Assembly (NCBI RefSeq): GCF_959020145.1
Contig: NZ_CAUEQY010000006.1
Coordinates: 31,997 to 95,996, forward strand
Source: an uncultured Bifidobacterium sp.
GTDB lineage: Bacteria; Actinomycetota; Actinomycetes; Actinomycetales; Bifidobacteriaceae
Reading direction: 5' to 3'
DNA length: 64,000 bases
The notes below the pieces were generated by a model. That model was not told the DNA's origin, did no database searches, and was given only the letters and a program-made list of their open reading frames with translations. Shown here in pieces: positions 32,955 to 41,773 of this stretch. The position numbers were made by a program, and so were the translations under genes. Positions within the stretch are counted from its first letter, which is position 1; the number at the start of each line of letters is the position of its first letter.

Positions 32955-34355
32955 TCATATCGTGATGCGTTTGAGATTCGGATAGTCGGATAGGTTCGGG
33001 TTCGCACCATCCAGTCCGGTGTCGTGGCCGAATACGGCGAGCCCGTAACGCAGCACGTCCTGCACGGCGTGCCAGTCGTGTGCGTTGCCGGACGATTCGA
33101 CGGCGGCGACGCGCATGCCGGCTTTCGCCGCGACCGGCGCGATTGTTTTGACGTTGCGTATTGAGGTGGTGTCCTTCTCCCCCGCGCCTATGATGAGCAT
33201 CTGATGGGTGGGCGCGTGGTTGCGGATGGCGTTGACCGGCACTTGGTTCTCATAGGCTGTGGTGTCGCCGTCGAAGAACCGGTCGATCATTTCCTGTCGG
33301 CTGCCGTTGGTCGGTTTGATTTCGCTGTCGGTGGGAATCATGGTGCCAAACAGGTCGGGATGGTTCACGCCGATCTGCAGCGAACATGTGGCGCCTTGCG
33401 AGAATCCGGCGATGGCCCAATCCTTGGCATCCTGTGCGGCGGGCAGGTTGGTTTTCACCCAGTCGACCACGTCCTGCGTCAGGTAGGTCAGCGCATTGCC
33501 GTACACCTTCGAATCCACGCATAGCGTGTTGTGCGAATCGGTGCCAAGCTGATCGGCTGCGATGACGATTGGGGCGAGTCCGTCGTGGGTTTTCGCATAT
33601 CCGTCCATCATGGTTTGGATGCCGCCGGCTTGGAAGACGCGTCCCGGACTGCCCGGCTGCCCGCTCAGCATGAGGACGACCGGCAGGGCCGGCTTGCGTT
33701 TCGAGTCGGCCAATGCCGCCGGAGGCAGGTAGACGAGGGCTTTGCGTGCTTCAAACTGCGATTTCGTGGCCGGAATGTCGATTTTGTTGACGGTTCCGTT
33801 CGCCGGAATATTGCGGATTGTGCCGTTGGCGGCCTGTTTGCGCCACTGTGCGACGGTGATGAGGTCCTTGCGTTTGGCCAGTCCGGTCAGATCGGCTTGG
33901 CTGTAGGAATCCTCGCCGAACAGCGAGCCGATGGTGGCGTATTCGCCGTACGATTGGTCGATGCCGATCGCCGCGGCCAGTATCGCGAATACGGTCAAGA
34001 TGGCCGCGGCCACGCGCATCATGCCCCTGCTCAACACGATATGCGCGATGGCGAAACCAGCGATGGCGAAACCAGCCGCCACCCAAGACATCACACGGGA
34101 TCCCAATCCGACGTCGAACACCACGAACACGTCGGACAGCAGCCAAGCTACCACATAGCCGACCATTCCGGACACGGCCTCAACGCCGATCGGCAGCACG
34201 GTAGCCAGTATGCGTCCGTCCCGTTTCGAAACGGCCGCGCTAACCAGCAGGATTACGGACAGCACTGCGACGACGGCGAACGCCGCCGCCGGAAACCAGC
34301 CTCCGACCAGGCTTATGTTCATAAGCCACTGACGCATATTTCCCATCCCCAACAT
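32955..34355 (-). CDS. Membrane-anchored alpha/beta-hydrolase-fold esterase
   Basis: 466 residues. The N-terminal third has four transmembrane helices (about residues 18-38, 50-73, 86-106 and 112-130). After a linker comes a secreted esterase domain: VVLMLSGQPGSPGRVFQAGGIQTMMDGYA, DVVDWVKTNLPA and AIAGFSQGATCSLQIGVNHPDLFG, where the nucleophile serine sits in GFSQG. GAGEKDTTSIRNV and SSGNAHDWHAVQDVL would carry the Asp and His. The family includes mycolyltransferase-like and S-formylglutathione-hydrolase-like esterases. The pairing with the MprF-like gene suggests an aminoacyl-lipid hydrolase (see findings). The ATG at 34355 has AAGGA 8 nt upstream. Confidence 0.82.
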   Translation of the reverse strand: MLGMGNMRQWLMNISLVGGWFPAAAFAVVAVLSVILLVSAAVSKRDGRILATVLPIGVEAVSGMVGYVVAWLLSDVFVVFDVGLGSRVMSWVAAGFAIAGFAIAHIVLSRGMMRVAAAILTVFAILAAAIGIDQSYGEYATIGSLFGEDSYSQADLTGLAKRKDLITVAQWRKQAANGTIRNIPANGTVNKIDIPATKSQFEARKALVYLPPAALADSKRKPALPVVLMLSGQPGSPGRVFQAGGIQTMMDGYAKTHDGLAPIVIAADQLGTDSHNTLCVDSKVYGNALTYLTQDVVDWVKTNLPAAQDAKDWAIAGFSQGATCSLQIGVNHPDLFGTMIPTDSEIKPTNGSRQEMIDRFFDGDTTAYENQVPVNAIRNHAPTHQMLIIGAGEKDTTSIRNVKTIAPVAAKAGMRVAAVESSGNAHDWHAVQDVLRYGLAVFGHDTGLDGANPNLSDYPNLKRITI

Positions 34356-34482
34356 ATAGGTTTTCCTTCAACTTGACAGTTGTAGTACGCAAAATAACGG
34401 GCACGCGTCATCCTTATGGCTGATTTCGCCTCAAAACTCAGGGAAAACCCTGAAACCGCCGTGAACCGTTCGCTATTGGCGT

Positions 34483-35268
34483 ATGGTTTTGGCTATGACA
34501 TACGTATTCGAAGCATCGAACGTGCGCTGTTCGATTATGGTCGACGGCGAACGCCGCACCATATTCTCCGGATTGTCCTTCGCCATCGAGCCTGGCGAAA
34601 TCGTGGACTTGGTCGGACCGTCCGGCGCAGGCAAGAGCTCGCTGCTGACCGCTTTCGCACGGCTCAATCCGCGCGCGTCAGGCGATTTACGGTTGGATGG
34701 CCGTTCCGCCGACGATTTCACCCCGCAGCAGTGGCGCGCGCAGGTCGCGTACCTGCCGCAGAAGCCGGTGCTGTTGGGCGAGACGGTGGCGCAGGCGATT
34801 CGTCTGCCGTTCACGCTTGCCATACGCCAGTCGGCGAGAACGAAGCAGGGACCACGCAGGATCTCCCCCACCGACGCGTTGCCGGACGGCAGAATCCGTG
34901 AAACCTTGGACAATATGGGTTGCGCCGACATCGATCTGAACCGTCCGCCACACGACTTGTCCGGCGGTCAGGCGGCGCGCGTGAGCCTTGCGCGCACGTT
35001 GCTGACCCGTCCGAAGGTGCTGCTCGCCGACGAAGTGGACGCCGGATTGGATGACGACAACGCCGAGAAAGTGGCGCGTATCCTCGCCAAAGCGGCGGCG
35101 GACGGCATGGCGATCGTTCGTATCCGGCACCGGCCGCCGGATGGCCATGCCACACGTGTCACGCGTCTTGCCGATGGCACGCTCACGCAGTCCGGCAACG
35201 CCGAAGCGGACGGTACTGCGACGGGTAGTACTTCGACGGGTAACACGGTAGAAGGGAGCGTCGCATGA
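34483..35268 (+). CDS. ABC transporter ATP-binding protein (FetA/YbbL-type)
   Basis: 261 residues (257 if the ATG at 34495 is used; neither start has a good ribosome-binding site). Walker A is VGPSGAGKSSLLTAF, the signature is DLSGGQAARVSLARTLL, and Walker B is KVLLADEVDAGLDD. It energises the permease encoded immediately downstream; that pair resembles E. coli FetAB, which is linked to iron homeostasis and oxidative stress. A Gly/Ser/Thr-rich C-terminal tail (about 25 residues) is not typical. The stop overlaps the permease start as ATGA. Confidence 0.88.
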   Translation: MVLAMTYVFEASNVRCSIMVDGERRTIFSGLSFAIEPGEIVDLVGPSGAGKSSLLTAFARLNPRASGDLRLDGRSADDFTPQQWRAQVAYLPQKPVLLGETVAQAIRLPFTLAIRQSARTKQGPRRISPTDALPDGRIRETLDNMGCADIDLNRPPHDLSGGQAARVSLARTLLTRPKVLLADEVDAGLDDDNAEKVARILAKAAADGMAIVRIRHRPPDGHATRVTRLADGTLTQSGNAEADGTATGSTSTGNTVEGSVA

Positions 35269-36053
35269 ACGGCAACTACTATGCGATCGACATCTGGGGT
35301 CTCATCGCCGCGCTGGTGATGGTGGCCATCGCCGCCGGCATCTCCGAAACCATGCGTATGGGCGTGGGGCGCACGCTTCTGTGGTCGGCTTGCCGTGCGC
35401 TGCTGCAATTGTGCGCGATGGGCTTCATCATGGAGTACGTCATCCGTTCGAACAATCCGTGGCTGGTGCTGCTGCTTGTGGCGTTCATGCTCATCGCGGC
35501 CGTGCAGATCACTCTTTCGCGTGCGAAAGGTGTTCCGAAGGGCTTGGCTGGACCGGTGTTCCTGAGTCTGATCGTGACCATGCTCATCATGATCTCGTTG
35601 GTCACCGAGCTCATCATCCGTCCGCAACCGTGGTATGCGCCGCAATTGGTGGTGCCGTTGACCGGCATGCTGCTGGGCAACACCGTTTCGGCGTTGGCGG
35701 TGGGGTTGAGCCGGTTCTTTGAAAGCATGAAGGAACGTCGTGACGAAGTGGACACGCTGCTGGCGTTGGGTGCCACCACGTGGGAGGCGGCACGTCCAAG
35801 CATCGTCTCGTCGATCCGTCTGGGATTGCTGCCCACCACCGCGTCGCTCGCCTCCGCCGGCATCGTGACGGTGCCGGGCATGATGGCCGGTCAAATCATC
35901 GCCGGCGGCAACCCCATCGACGCAGCGAAATACCAGTTCATGATTCTCGCCACCATCGCGGCGCTTACGCTGCTGGCGGACAGCATCATCATGCTGATGG
36001 TCTATAAACGTTGCTTCACCGCGCTCGACCAGTATCAGCCGGTCAACAGCTGA
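35265..36053 (+). CDS. ABC transporter permease, UPF0014/FetB family
   Basis: 262 residues with about seven hydrophobic helices. MRMGVGRTLLWSACRALLQLCAMGFIMEYV and LLVAFMLIAAVQITLSRAKGVPKGL are family blocks, and GATTWEAARPSIVSSIRLGLLPTTASLASAGIVTVPGMMAGQI is the conserved coupling and transport segment. The partner ATPase is directly upstream with a 4-nt overlap. Family members (YbbM/FetB, STAR1/ALS-like) export iron or other metal compounds; the substrate here is inferred. A shared terminator separates it from the convergent helicase gene. Confidence 0.9.
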   Translation: MNGNYYAIDIWGLIAALVMVAIAAGISETMRMGVGRTLLWSACRALLQLCAMGFIMEYVIRSNNPWLVLLLVAFMLIAAVQITLSRAKGVPKGLAGPVFLSLIVTMLIMISLVTELIIRPQPWYAPQLVVPLTGMLLGNTVSALAVGLSRFFESMKERRDEVDTLLALGATTWEAARPSIVSSIRLGLLPTTASLASAGIVTVPGMMAGQIIAGGNPIDAAKYQFMILATIAALTLLADSIIMLMVYKRCFTALDQYQPVNS

Positions 36054-36073
36054 TACTGCGATATCCCGTATAG

Positions 36074-36118
36074 AAAAAGCCGTTCATTCCTTGCGATTGC
36101 TGGAATGAACGGCTTTTT
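36074..36118. terminator. Bidirectional terminator between the permease and helicase genes
   Basis: AAAAAGCCGTTCATTCC (36074-36090) pairs perfectly with GGAATGAACGGCTTTTT (36102-36118), giving U tracts in both directions. Confidence 0.92.
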
Positions 36119-36137
36119 GCTTGACCGTTGACGTACG

Positions 36138-38324
36138 TCAGCGGGAGCGGAACGGCGCCTTGCGGATCTTCGCATGCTTGCGGAACGGCTTACCCTGCCT
36201 TTCGCCCGCATGCTTGTCGTGGCGTTCTCCGTGACCGCCACGACGACCGGAATCGCCATACTTGGCTTCCATGCGACGGTCATAACGCTTCGCGTCCTCG
36301 CCACGCTCGTCATGAATCACGCGGATTTCCTTGCGATGGATGCGTTTGCCGCCCTGACGGCGGTCGTCGCGTTCGTCGCGGTTCCTGCGGTATTGGCGAT
36401 CGTCCTCGTAACGGCGTTCGGCACGGGCTTCGGCCTTGCGCTGCTTCTTGGTCGGCGCGCCCTGCTTTTTCGCATACTGCTTTTTGCCGGGCTTCCTATC
36501 GGATTGGCCACGCTGATCGGAACGCTCGACGGAGCGCCGCTTGCGATTGTCGGTTCCACGCTGTTCGCCGGCTTCGGCACGCTGCTGCTCATGCAGCCGC
36601 GCGTACTTTTCGCGACGCTTGTTGTTGCGCTTCTCCTCGTGCTTCTCGCGCTTCTCCTCTTGGATTTCAGGATGTTCCCAACGATGCTCGCGTGCCTCGT
36701 ATTCGCGGTTGTCGCGGCCTTCGAACTTGGCGGCGCGACGTTCGGCGCGATTCTGTTTCGGTTCGAAACGCTGCTCGCGTTCGGCGACTTCGGCGCGCTC
36801 TTCACGTCCCTTGCGATTCGCGCGGTCCTTGCGTTCGGACTTGAACGGCTTGCCGCCCTTGTCCTTGCCACGGTCCTTGTTGCGTCCGCCGGAACGGTTG
36901 CGTCCGGAGCGCCCGCCGTTTTCCGCGGAACCGTCGCCGCCCTTGCCATGCCTGCGACGCGGATTGCCCGCCGGCTGGGACTGCTCAAGCGTCCAACCGA
37001 AACGCGGTTCGGCCGACTCGCCCACCAATTCCAACACTTCCGGGGAATCGTGGGTCACTTCGATCGGCTTGACCTTCAGTCCGGCCTCATGCAGCATGCG
37101 GCGGGTGCGGCGGCGCTGGTTCGGCAGCACGATGGTCACCACATCACCGGAATGGCCGGCTCGCGCGGTACGTCCGGAGCGGTGAAGGAACGATTTCGGG
37201 TCCTCCGGAGGCTCCACCTGCACCACGAGCTCCACGCCGGACACGTCGATGCCGCGGGCGGCCACATCGGTGGCGACCATGACGTTCACGTCACCGGATT
37301 CGAAGGCTGCGAGATTGCGATCACGCTGGTTCTGGCTCAGGTTGCCGTGCAGCTCGGCCGCCGGAATGCCGTTCTTCGTCAGGTCCTTGGCGAGCTTCTG
37401 GGTCTGGAATTTGGTGCGGGTGAACAGGATGCGGCGTCCCTTGCCGGAAGCGAGGGTGCGGACCAGCTCATGACGGTCGCCCTGCGTGGTTTCGAACACG
37501 TGGTGGGTCATTTCGTCGACGGCCGCGGTGGCGGAGTCGACGCTGTGGATCTTAGGATCGGTGAGGAACGTGTTCACCACCTCGTCGACGCCATGGTCGA
37601 GGGTGGCGGAGAACAACATGATCTGCGCGTCGAACGACACTTGGCCGAGCAGGCGCTTGACCGGCGGCAGGAAGCCCATGTCGGCCATTTCGTCGGCTTC
37701 GTCGATCACGGCCACTTCGACCTTCTCCAAGGTCAGCGCATGCTGTTCGAGCAGGTCCTCAAGACGTCCCGGACATGCGACCACGATATCGGCGCCGGCC
37801 CTCAAGTCGCGGATCTGACGGGCGTAACGCACACCGCCATACACGGTGGTGGTGGTCATGCCGTACATCTGCGCGAGCGGCATCAGCACGTCGTTGATCT
37901 GGTTGGCCAGCTCACGGGTCGGAGCGAGCACCAGACCGCGCGGGTGCGGCAGGAAATCGTCGGCGCGCCGTTCCTCGGCATGCCCCTTACGCACCTGTTC
38001 CACCTCATGGCGGAACTGGCTCATGTTCTCGTACTCGTCGGCGTCGACCTCACCCAGTCGCGCGACCAGCGGAATCGAGAACGCCAGGGTCTTGCCGGAG
38101 CCGGTACGGCCTCGACCGAGAATGTCACGACCGGCCAGGGAATCGGGAAGGGTGTCGGCCTGGATCGGGAAAGCGGTTTTCTTGCCATCGGCCGCGAGCA
38201 CGCGTACCAACGGGCCGGGAACGCCGAGTTCGGCGAACGTCTGGGGGCGTTCCTCCTCCTCGCCCGCCTCATCGAAATCGGCGGCGAGGGCATCTTCATT
38301 TTCAATCACAGCGGTATCGGGCAC
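36138..38324 (-). CDS. DEAD-box ATP-dependent RNA helicase with long basic tail
   Basis: 728 residues, starting at a GTG with AAAGG 5 nt upstream. The helicase core (about residues 28-410) has Q motif FAELGVPGPLVRVLAADG, motif I GRGRTGSGKTLAF, motif II VIDEADEMADMGF, motif III LFSATLD, and motif VI HRSGRTARAG. It belongs to the DeaD/RhlE group, which remodels RNA in ribosome assembly and mRNA decay at low temperature. From about residue 440 on the tail is Arg/Lys/Glu/Gly-rich with many RR, ER and RGG-like steps and no predicted fold, which suggests RNA binding. A 744-codon open frame on the opposite strand is a GC artefact. Confidence 0.93.
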   Translation of the reverse strand: MPDTAVIENEDALAADFDEAGEEEERPQTFAELGVPGPLVRVLAADGKKTAFPIQADTLPDSLAGRDILGRGRTGSGKTLAFSIPLVARLGEVDADEYENMSQFRHEVEQVRKGHAEERRADDFLPHPRGLVLAPTRELANQINDVLMPLAQMYGMTTTTVYGGVRYARQIRDLRAGADIVVACPGRLEDLLEQHALTLEKVEVAVIDEADEMADMGFLPPVKRLLGQVSFDAQIMLFSATLDHGVDEVVNTFLTDPKIHSVDSATAAVDEMTHHVFETTQGDRHELVRTLASGKGRRILFTRTKFQTQKLAKDLTKNGIPAAELHGNLSQNQRDRNLAAFESGDVNVMVATDVAARGIDVSGVELVVQVEPPEDPKSFLHRSGRTARAGHSGDVVTIVLPNQRRRTRRMLHEAGLKVKPIEVTHDSPEVLELVGESAEPRFGWTLEQSQPAGNPRRRHGKGGDGSAENGGRSGRNRSGGRNKDRGKDKGGKPFKSERKDRANRKGREERAEVAEREQRFEPKQNRAERRAAKFEGRDNREYEAREHRWEHPEIQEEKREKHEEKRNNKRREKYARLHEQQRAEAGEQRGTDNRKRRSVERSDQRGQSDRKPGKKQYAKKQGAPTKKQRKAEARAERRYEDDRQYRRNRDERDDRRQGGKRIHRKEIRVIHDERGEDAKRYDRRMEAKYGDSGRRGGHGERHDKHAGERQGKPFRKHAKIRKAPFRSR

Positions 38325-38421
38325 AATGGCCTTTCATGTCAAACATTACGCACGTTGCGCAAACCTGTTAACAATAGCCCATGCCCGATACTTTTGCCTT
38401 GGCTGTGACTGGTGGCCGACG

Positions 38422-39132
38422 CTACCGGTAGTTGCGTTCGATGAGGATGTCGGAAACCGTCAGATTCGCGTCGTTGACGAGGTTGAACAGCACCACTTCG
38501 GCCAGTTCCGCGGCGCTCATGAAGGAATGCTGCTTGTCCAACGACACGTAATCGTGGCTGTCATGGTAGAAGTCGGTGTCGATGCCTCCCGGATACACGC
38601 CCACAACCTTCACACTGGTTCCCTTGTAGGCCGCCTTGAGGCTCGTCGTATACCCCTTCTCACCCCACTTGGTGGCGCAGTAGACGGATTCGTTGGCGTT
38701 GCCGCGTGTGGCGGCGGTGGACATGACATTGGCGATTTTGAGGTCCTGCTCGCCGTCGGCCTTCAATGTTTCGACGCTCCACAGAATCATGCCTTTGAGC
38801 CCCTTAAGGCACTTGTCCACGTCGGCGGCCTCGTAGTCGACCGGCTTTTTGAACGACGGCTGTCCCGCGTTGTTAATGAGCAGGTCGATGTGGCCGATCT
38901 CCTTGATGGCCGCGACGGAGTCCTTCACGAACGCCTCGTCGCTGATGTCGCCGACGAAGGCGCGGTATTCGTCCGCGCCGAACGTGCGGGACAGTTCCTC
39001 CTGACGGGCCGTGTTGAAATCGATGCCGGCCACGAACCAGCCTTTGCCGATCAGCTGACGTGCCAGCTCATATCCCAAGCCAAGCGCGGAACCGGTCACA
39101 ATCGCGATTTTCTTTCCTGCCGCAGTGCTCAT
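38422..39132 (-). CDS. Short-chain dehydrogenase/reductase behind a palindromic operator
   Basis: 236 residues; AAAGGAG lies 6 nt before the ATG. IAIVTGSALGLGYELARQLIGKG has the TGxxxGxG loop, IDLLINNAGQPSFKK the NNAG motif, and NVMSTAATRGNANESVYCATKWGEKGY the catalytic Ser and Tyr-x3-Lys. VVGVYPGGIDTDFY follows. It is an NAD(P)-dependent oxidoreductase with unknown substrate. A 16-bp perfect palindrome 67-82 bases upstream of the start suggests control by a LacI-type repressor, so it may belong to a carbohydrate regulon. Confidence 0.9.
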   Translation of the reverse strand: MSTAAGKKIAIVTGSALGLGYELARQLIGKGWFVAGIDFNTARQEELSRTFGADEYRAFVGDISDEAFVKDSVAAIKEIGHIDLLINNAGQPSFKKPVDYEAADVDKCLKGLKGMILWSVETLKADGEQDLKIANVMSTAATRGNANESVYCATKWGEKGYTTSLKAAYKGTSVKVVGVYPGGIDTDFYHDSHDYVSLDKQHSFMSAAELAEVVLFNLVNDANLTVSDILIERNYR

Positions 39133-39198
39133 GTTGTCTCCTTTGCCACATTGCGCAATCGCTTATAGATACCATCATAAAACGTATGCGAAGCAACA

Positions 39199-39214
39199 CG
39201 TCAATCGATTGACG
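39199..39214 (-). promoter_or_regulatory. LacI-type operator palindrome upstream of the SDR gene
   Basis: CGTCAATCGATTGACG is a perfect 16-bp palindrome with central CG, the shape of LacI-family operators. On the minus strand its right half supplies TTGACG, which can serve as a -35; TATGAT lies 19 bases further. Repression by occlusion is inferred. Confidence 0.6.
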
Positions 39215-39229
39215 AAAACGGCAATGAAA

Positions 39230-39262
39230 AACGCCCGCCGACCTTTTTGGCCGACGGGCGTT
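39230..39262 (-). terminator. Terminator of the uracil/xanthine permease gene
   Basis: AACGCCCGCCGACC (39230-39243) pairs with GGCCGACGGGCGTT (39249-39262). On the minus strand it ends in GCGTTTTTCATT. Confidence 0.88.
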
Positions 39263-39289
39263 GAACTAGCCAGCGTGAGATGCGATCCG

Positions 39290-40591
39290 TTACAGGATGT
39301 CCGGATCGTCCTTGGCGATGGTGCCGGTCGCCTTGCCGATGGCCTTCAGGCCGTGGTAGGCGACGAGGATGACGACGGTGCCGATGGCGATGCCGTTGAA
39401 GGAGATGCCGTTGAAGGCGAACTCGAACTGGCCGACGGCGATGATCATGGTGATGGCGGCCACCATGACGTTGACCGGCTTGTCGAAGTTGACCTTGTTC
39501 TCAACCCAGATGCGGATGCCGACCATGCCGATCATGCCGTACAGCAGGGTGGTCACGCCGCCGAGCACGCCGGCGGGGATGGTGTTGATGATGGCGCCGA
39601 ACTTCGGGCACAGCGACAGGATCAGCGCGAACGCGGCGGCGCACCAGTATGCGGCGGTCGAGTAGACCTTGGTGGCAGCCATCACGCCGATGTTCTCGCC
39701 GTAGGTGGTGGTGCCGGAGCCGCCGCCGAAACCGGCGATGGTGGTGCCGAGACCGTCGGCGAACAGCGCGGTGCCGATCTGGTCGTCATAGTCGCGGCCG
39801 GTCATCTGGGAGACGGACTTGACGTGGCCGACGTTTTCGGCAACGAGTACGAGCACGACCGGGATGAACATCGGCAGGATGGTGAAGTCGACCTGCGGCA
39901 GACGGAATTCCGGCAGACCGACCCATGCGGCCTTGCCGATGGCTGAGAAGTCGACCTGGCCACGGAAGCAGGCGTACGCGTAGCCGATGATCACGCCGAT
40001 GAGGATGTTGAGTCGGCCGAGCAGACCCTTGAACAGCACTGCGACGAGCAGCACCGCGACGAGGGTGACGATGGCGGTGTCGGGAGCGACTTTGAAGTTG
40101 TTCCACACGCTCGGAGCCAGGTTGAAGCCGATGATGGCCACGATGGCGCCGTTGACGACCGGCGGCATGATGATGTCAATCCACTTGGCGCCCGCGTAAT
40201 GGACGAGCACACCGATCAGGGCCAGCAGGATGCCGGTGACCATGATGCCGAAGGATGCGACGGCGAGGCCCTTGTGGGCGCTGGCGACGGCCGCGATCGG
40301 GGCGATGAAGCCGAAGGACGAGCCCAGGTAGCTCGGCAGCATGTTCTTGTTGATCAGCAGGAACAGCGCGGTCGACATGGCCGTGAAGAACAGGGTGGTG
40401 GATGGGTCGAAACCGGTCAGAATCGGCACCAGGAACGTGGCGCCGAACATGGCGATGACGTGCTGCGCGCCGATTTCCGCGGTGCGCGGCCAGGTCAGCC
40501 TCTCGTCAGGTTCGACGACCTCGCCGGGCTTCAGCGTTTTGCCGTCGCCGTGGAGCTTCCACGTGAACAGGCCCGCGATTGGATTGGACAT
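39290..40591 (-). CDS. Uracil-xanthine permease family transporter (NCS2)
   Basis: 433 residues and 14 helices of the NCS2/UraA fold. It imports uracil or xanthine with protons. ERLTWPRTAEIGAQHVIAMFGATFLVPILTGFDPSTTLFF is the N-terminal block; LYLGSSFGFIAPI-type sequence, ADGLGTTIAGFGGGSGTTTYGENIGVMAATKVYST is the substrate-binding helix 10 motif, and VTTLLYGMIGMVGIRIWVENKVNF follows. The E in GENIG is the conserved binding residue. The ATG at 40591 has GGAG upstream. A TACAAT at 40656-40661 on the minus strand may be the -10. The residual leader of about 70 bases has no recognisable attenuator. Confidence 0.93.
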   Translation of the reverse strand: MSNPIAGLFTWKLHGDGKTLKPGEVVEPDERLTWPRTAEIGAQHVIAMFGATFLVPILTGFDPSTTLFFTAMSTALFLLINKNMLPSYLGSSFGFIAPIAAVASAHKGLAVASFGIMVTGILLALIGVLVHYAGAKWIDIIMPPVVNGAIVAIIGFNLAPSVWNNFKVAPDTAIVTLVAVLLVAVLFKGLLGRLNILIGVIIGYAYACFRGQVDFSAIGKAAWVGLPEFRLPQVDFTILPMFIPVVLVLVAENVGHVKSVSQMTGRDYDDQIGTALFADGLGTTIAGFGGGSGTTTYGENIGVMAATKVYSTAAYWCAAAFALILSLCPKFGAIINTIPAGVLGGVTTLLYGMIGMVGIRIWVENKVNFDKPVNVMVAAITMIIAVGQFEFAFNGISFNGIAIGTVVILVAYHGLKAIGKATGTIAKDDPDIL

Positions 40592-40737
40592 GCGATTGTC
40601 TCCTAACTCTCTTTACGACGCGCAACAAGAACGCGCGCCGCGCAATCACACGCCATTGTAGCGGAAGCGCCGATACGTGACGCCCCACAGAGCGATAGGG
40701 GGCTAAATCGCAGTCACAAAACGTATACCGGCAGCCG

Positions 40738-41550
40738 TCACAGGTGACGGTCGACGGCGTGCACCACGTCCACCAAATCGCCGTTCGACAGCACGGGACG
40801 CTTGAATTCACGCCAATCATCCACTTTCACCACCCAGCGACCATCCGTCTCGTCGAGTACGGGACGCGCCGTCTGCTCCCAACGGAACCGCTTGTGCGTT
40901 CGTCCGGTGGCGGGGTCGCGGCGCGAATAGTGGAAGCACGTGCAGTTGGTGATCTTCCATTCGTCGGCGGCCGCTCGATGCATGAATTCCTCGTCGGACA
41001 GGTCCTCCAACGTGAGCATCAACGCCAGCATGAGGTCGCCATGGCTGACCATCACCACGGATTCCGCATCGGATTTGCGGTTCAGGGACGTGAGCAGGTT
41101 GTGCACGCGGTTCTCGGCCACGTCGGCGATGGACTCGCCCGCCGGCGGACGCCAGTACAGCGGATCGGTGTTCTTGAACATCCAGTTGCGCGCGTAGTTG
41201 GTTTTGAAATCGTCTTTCGTGATGGTGTTGATCTCACCCCAGGAGCGTTCGCGCAGCACACGCGTCTCCTCCCATTTCGCCTTAGGCAGGGCCATCGTGG
41301 CAGCCGTCTCACGCGTGCGCACGTACGGCGAGACGAGGTAGCGGTCGAACAGCGGCTGCTGTGAGACCAGCCAACGGCCGATGCAGTCGGCTTGCTTGCG
41401 TCCGGTGGCCGTAAGCCTCCACGAGCGGTCCGGCACGGTGACGTTGTCCTGCGTATACAGCGAGTTGTCGCCCTGTTCGCCAGCACTGATGATGACGTTG
41501 GCCTCCGACTCGCCATGTCGGATCACATACAGATCAAGGGGCATTCCCAT
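40738..41550 (-). CDS. Histidine phosphatase (phosphoglycerate-mutase-like)
   Basis: 270 residues. LDLYVIRHGESEANV is the RHG phosphohistidine loop; WRLTATGRKQADCIGRWLV, VSPYVRTRETAATM, and SVVMVSHGDLMLALML carry the other catalytic residues (the second His in VSHGD and the Arg/Glu positions). These enzymes dephosphorylate varied substrates, and no cofactor-dependent mutase activity can be assumed. The C-terminus (about 90 residues after the last motif, with ITNCTCFHYSRRD) is longer than in the small phosphatases. AAGGA lies 10 nt before the ATG at 41550. It is a single gene. Confidence 0.88.
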   Translation of the reverse strand: MGMPLDLYVIRHGESEANVIISAGEQGDNSLYTQDNVTVPDRSWRLTATGRKQADCIGRWLVSQQPLFDRYLVSPYVRTRETAATMALPKAKWEETRVLRERSWGEINTITKDDFKTNYARNWMFKNTDPLYWRPPAGESIADVAENRVHNLLTSLNRKSDAESVVMVSHGDLMLALMLTLEDLSDEEFMHRAAADEWKITNCTCFHYSRRDPATGRTHKRFRWEQTARPVLDETDGRWVVKVDDWREFKRPVLSNGDLVDVVHAVDRHL

Positions 41551-41773
41551 ATTCGTTTATTCCTTCGCTTTCATCCACATCCTGCGCGCACGTTCCTTGT
41601 TCCGCCGTTCATTCGGCCGGTGGCGCGCATCATCATTGAATGCTTCCACCGTAGCTGATTCGCGCGTGTTTCGCACGCGCGGACACGTCGATTTCACGAT
41701 TGGCACACCCGAATTTCGCGGTGCCGTCACCGGCGGTTCACCGCAACCGGCGTGGTAGACGCCGTGATCGCAA

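Noticed and set aside
36174..38408. A 744-codon open frame opposite the DEAD-box helicase
   Set aside because: The helicase motifs are unambiguous; the opposite frame has hydrophobic low-complexity sequence caused by the Arg/Lys-rich tail codons.
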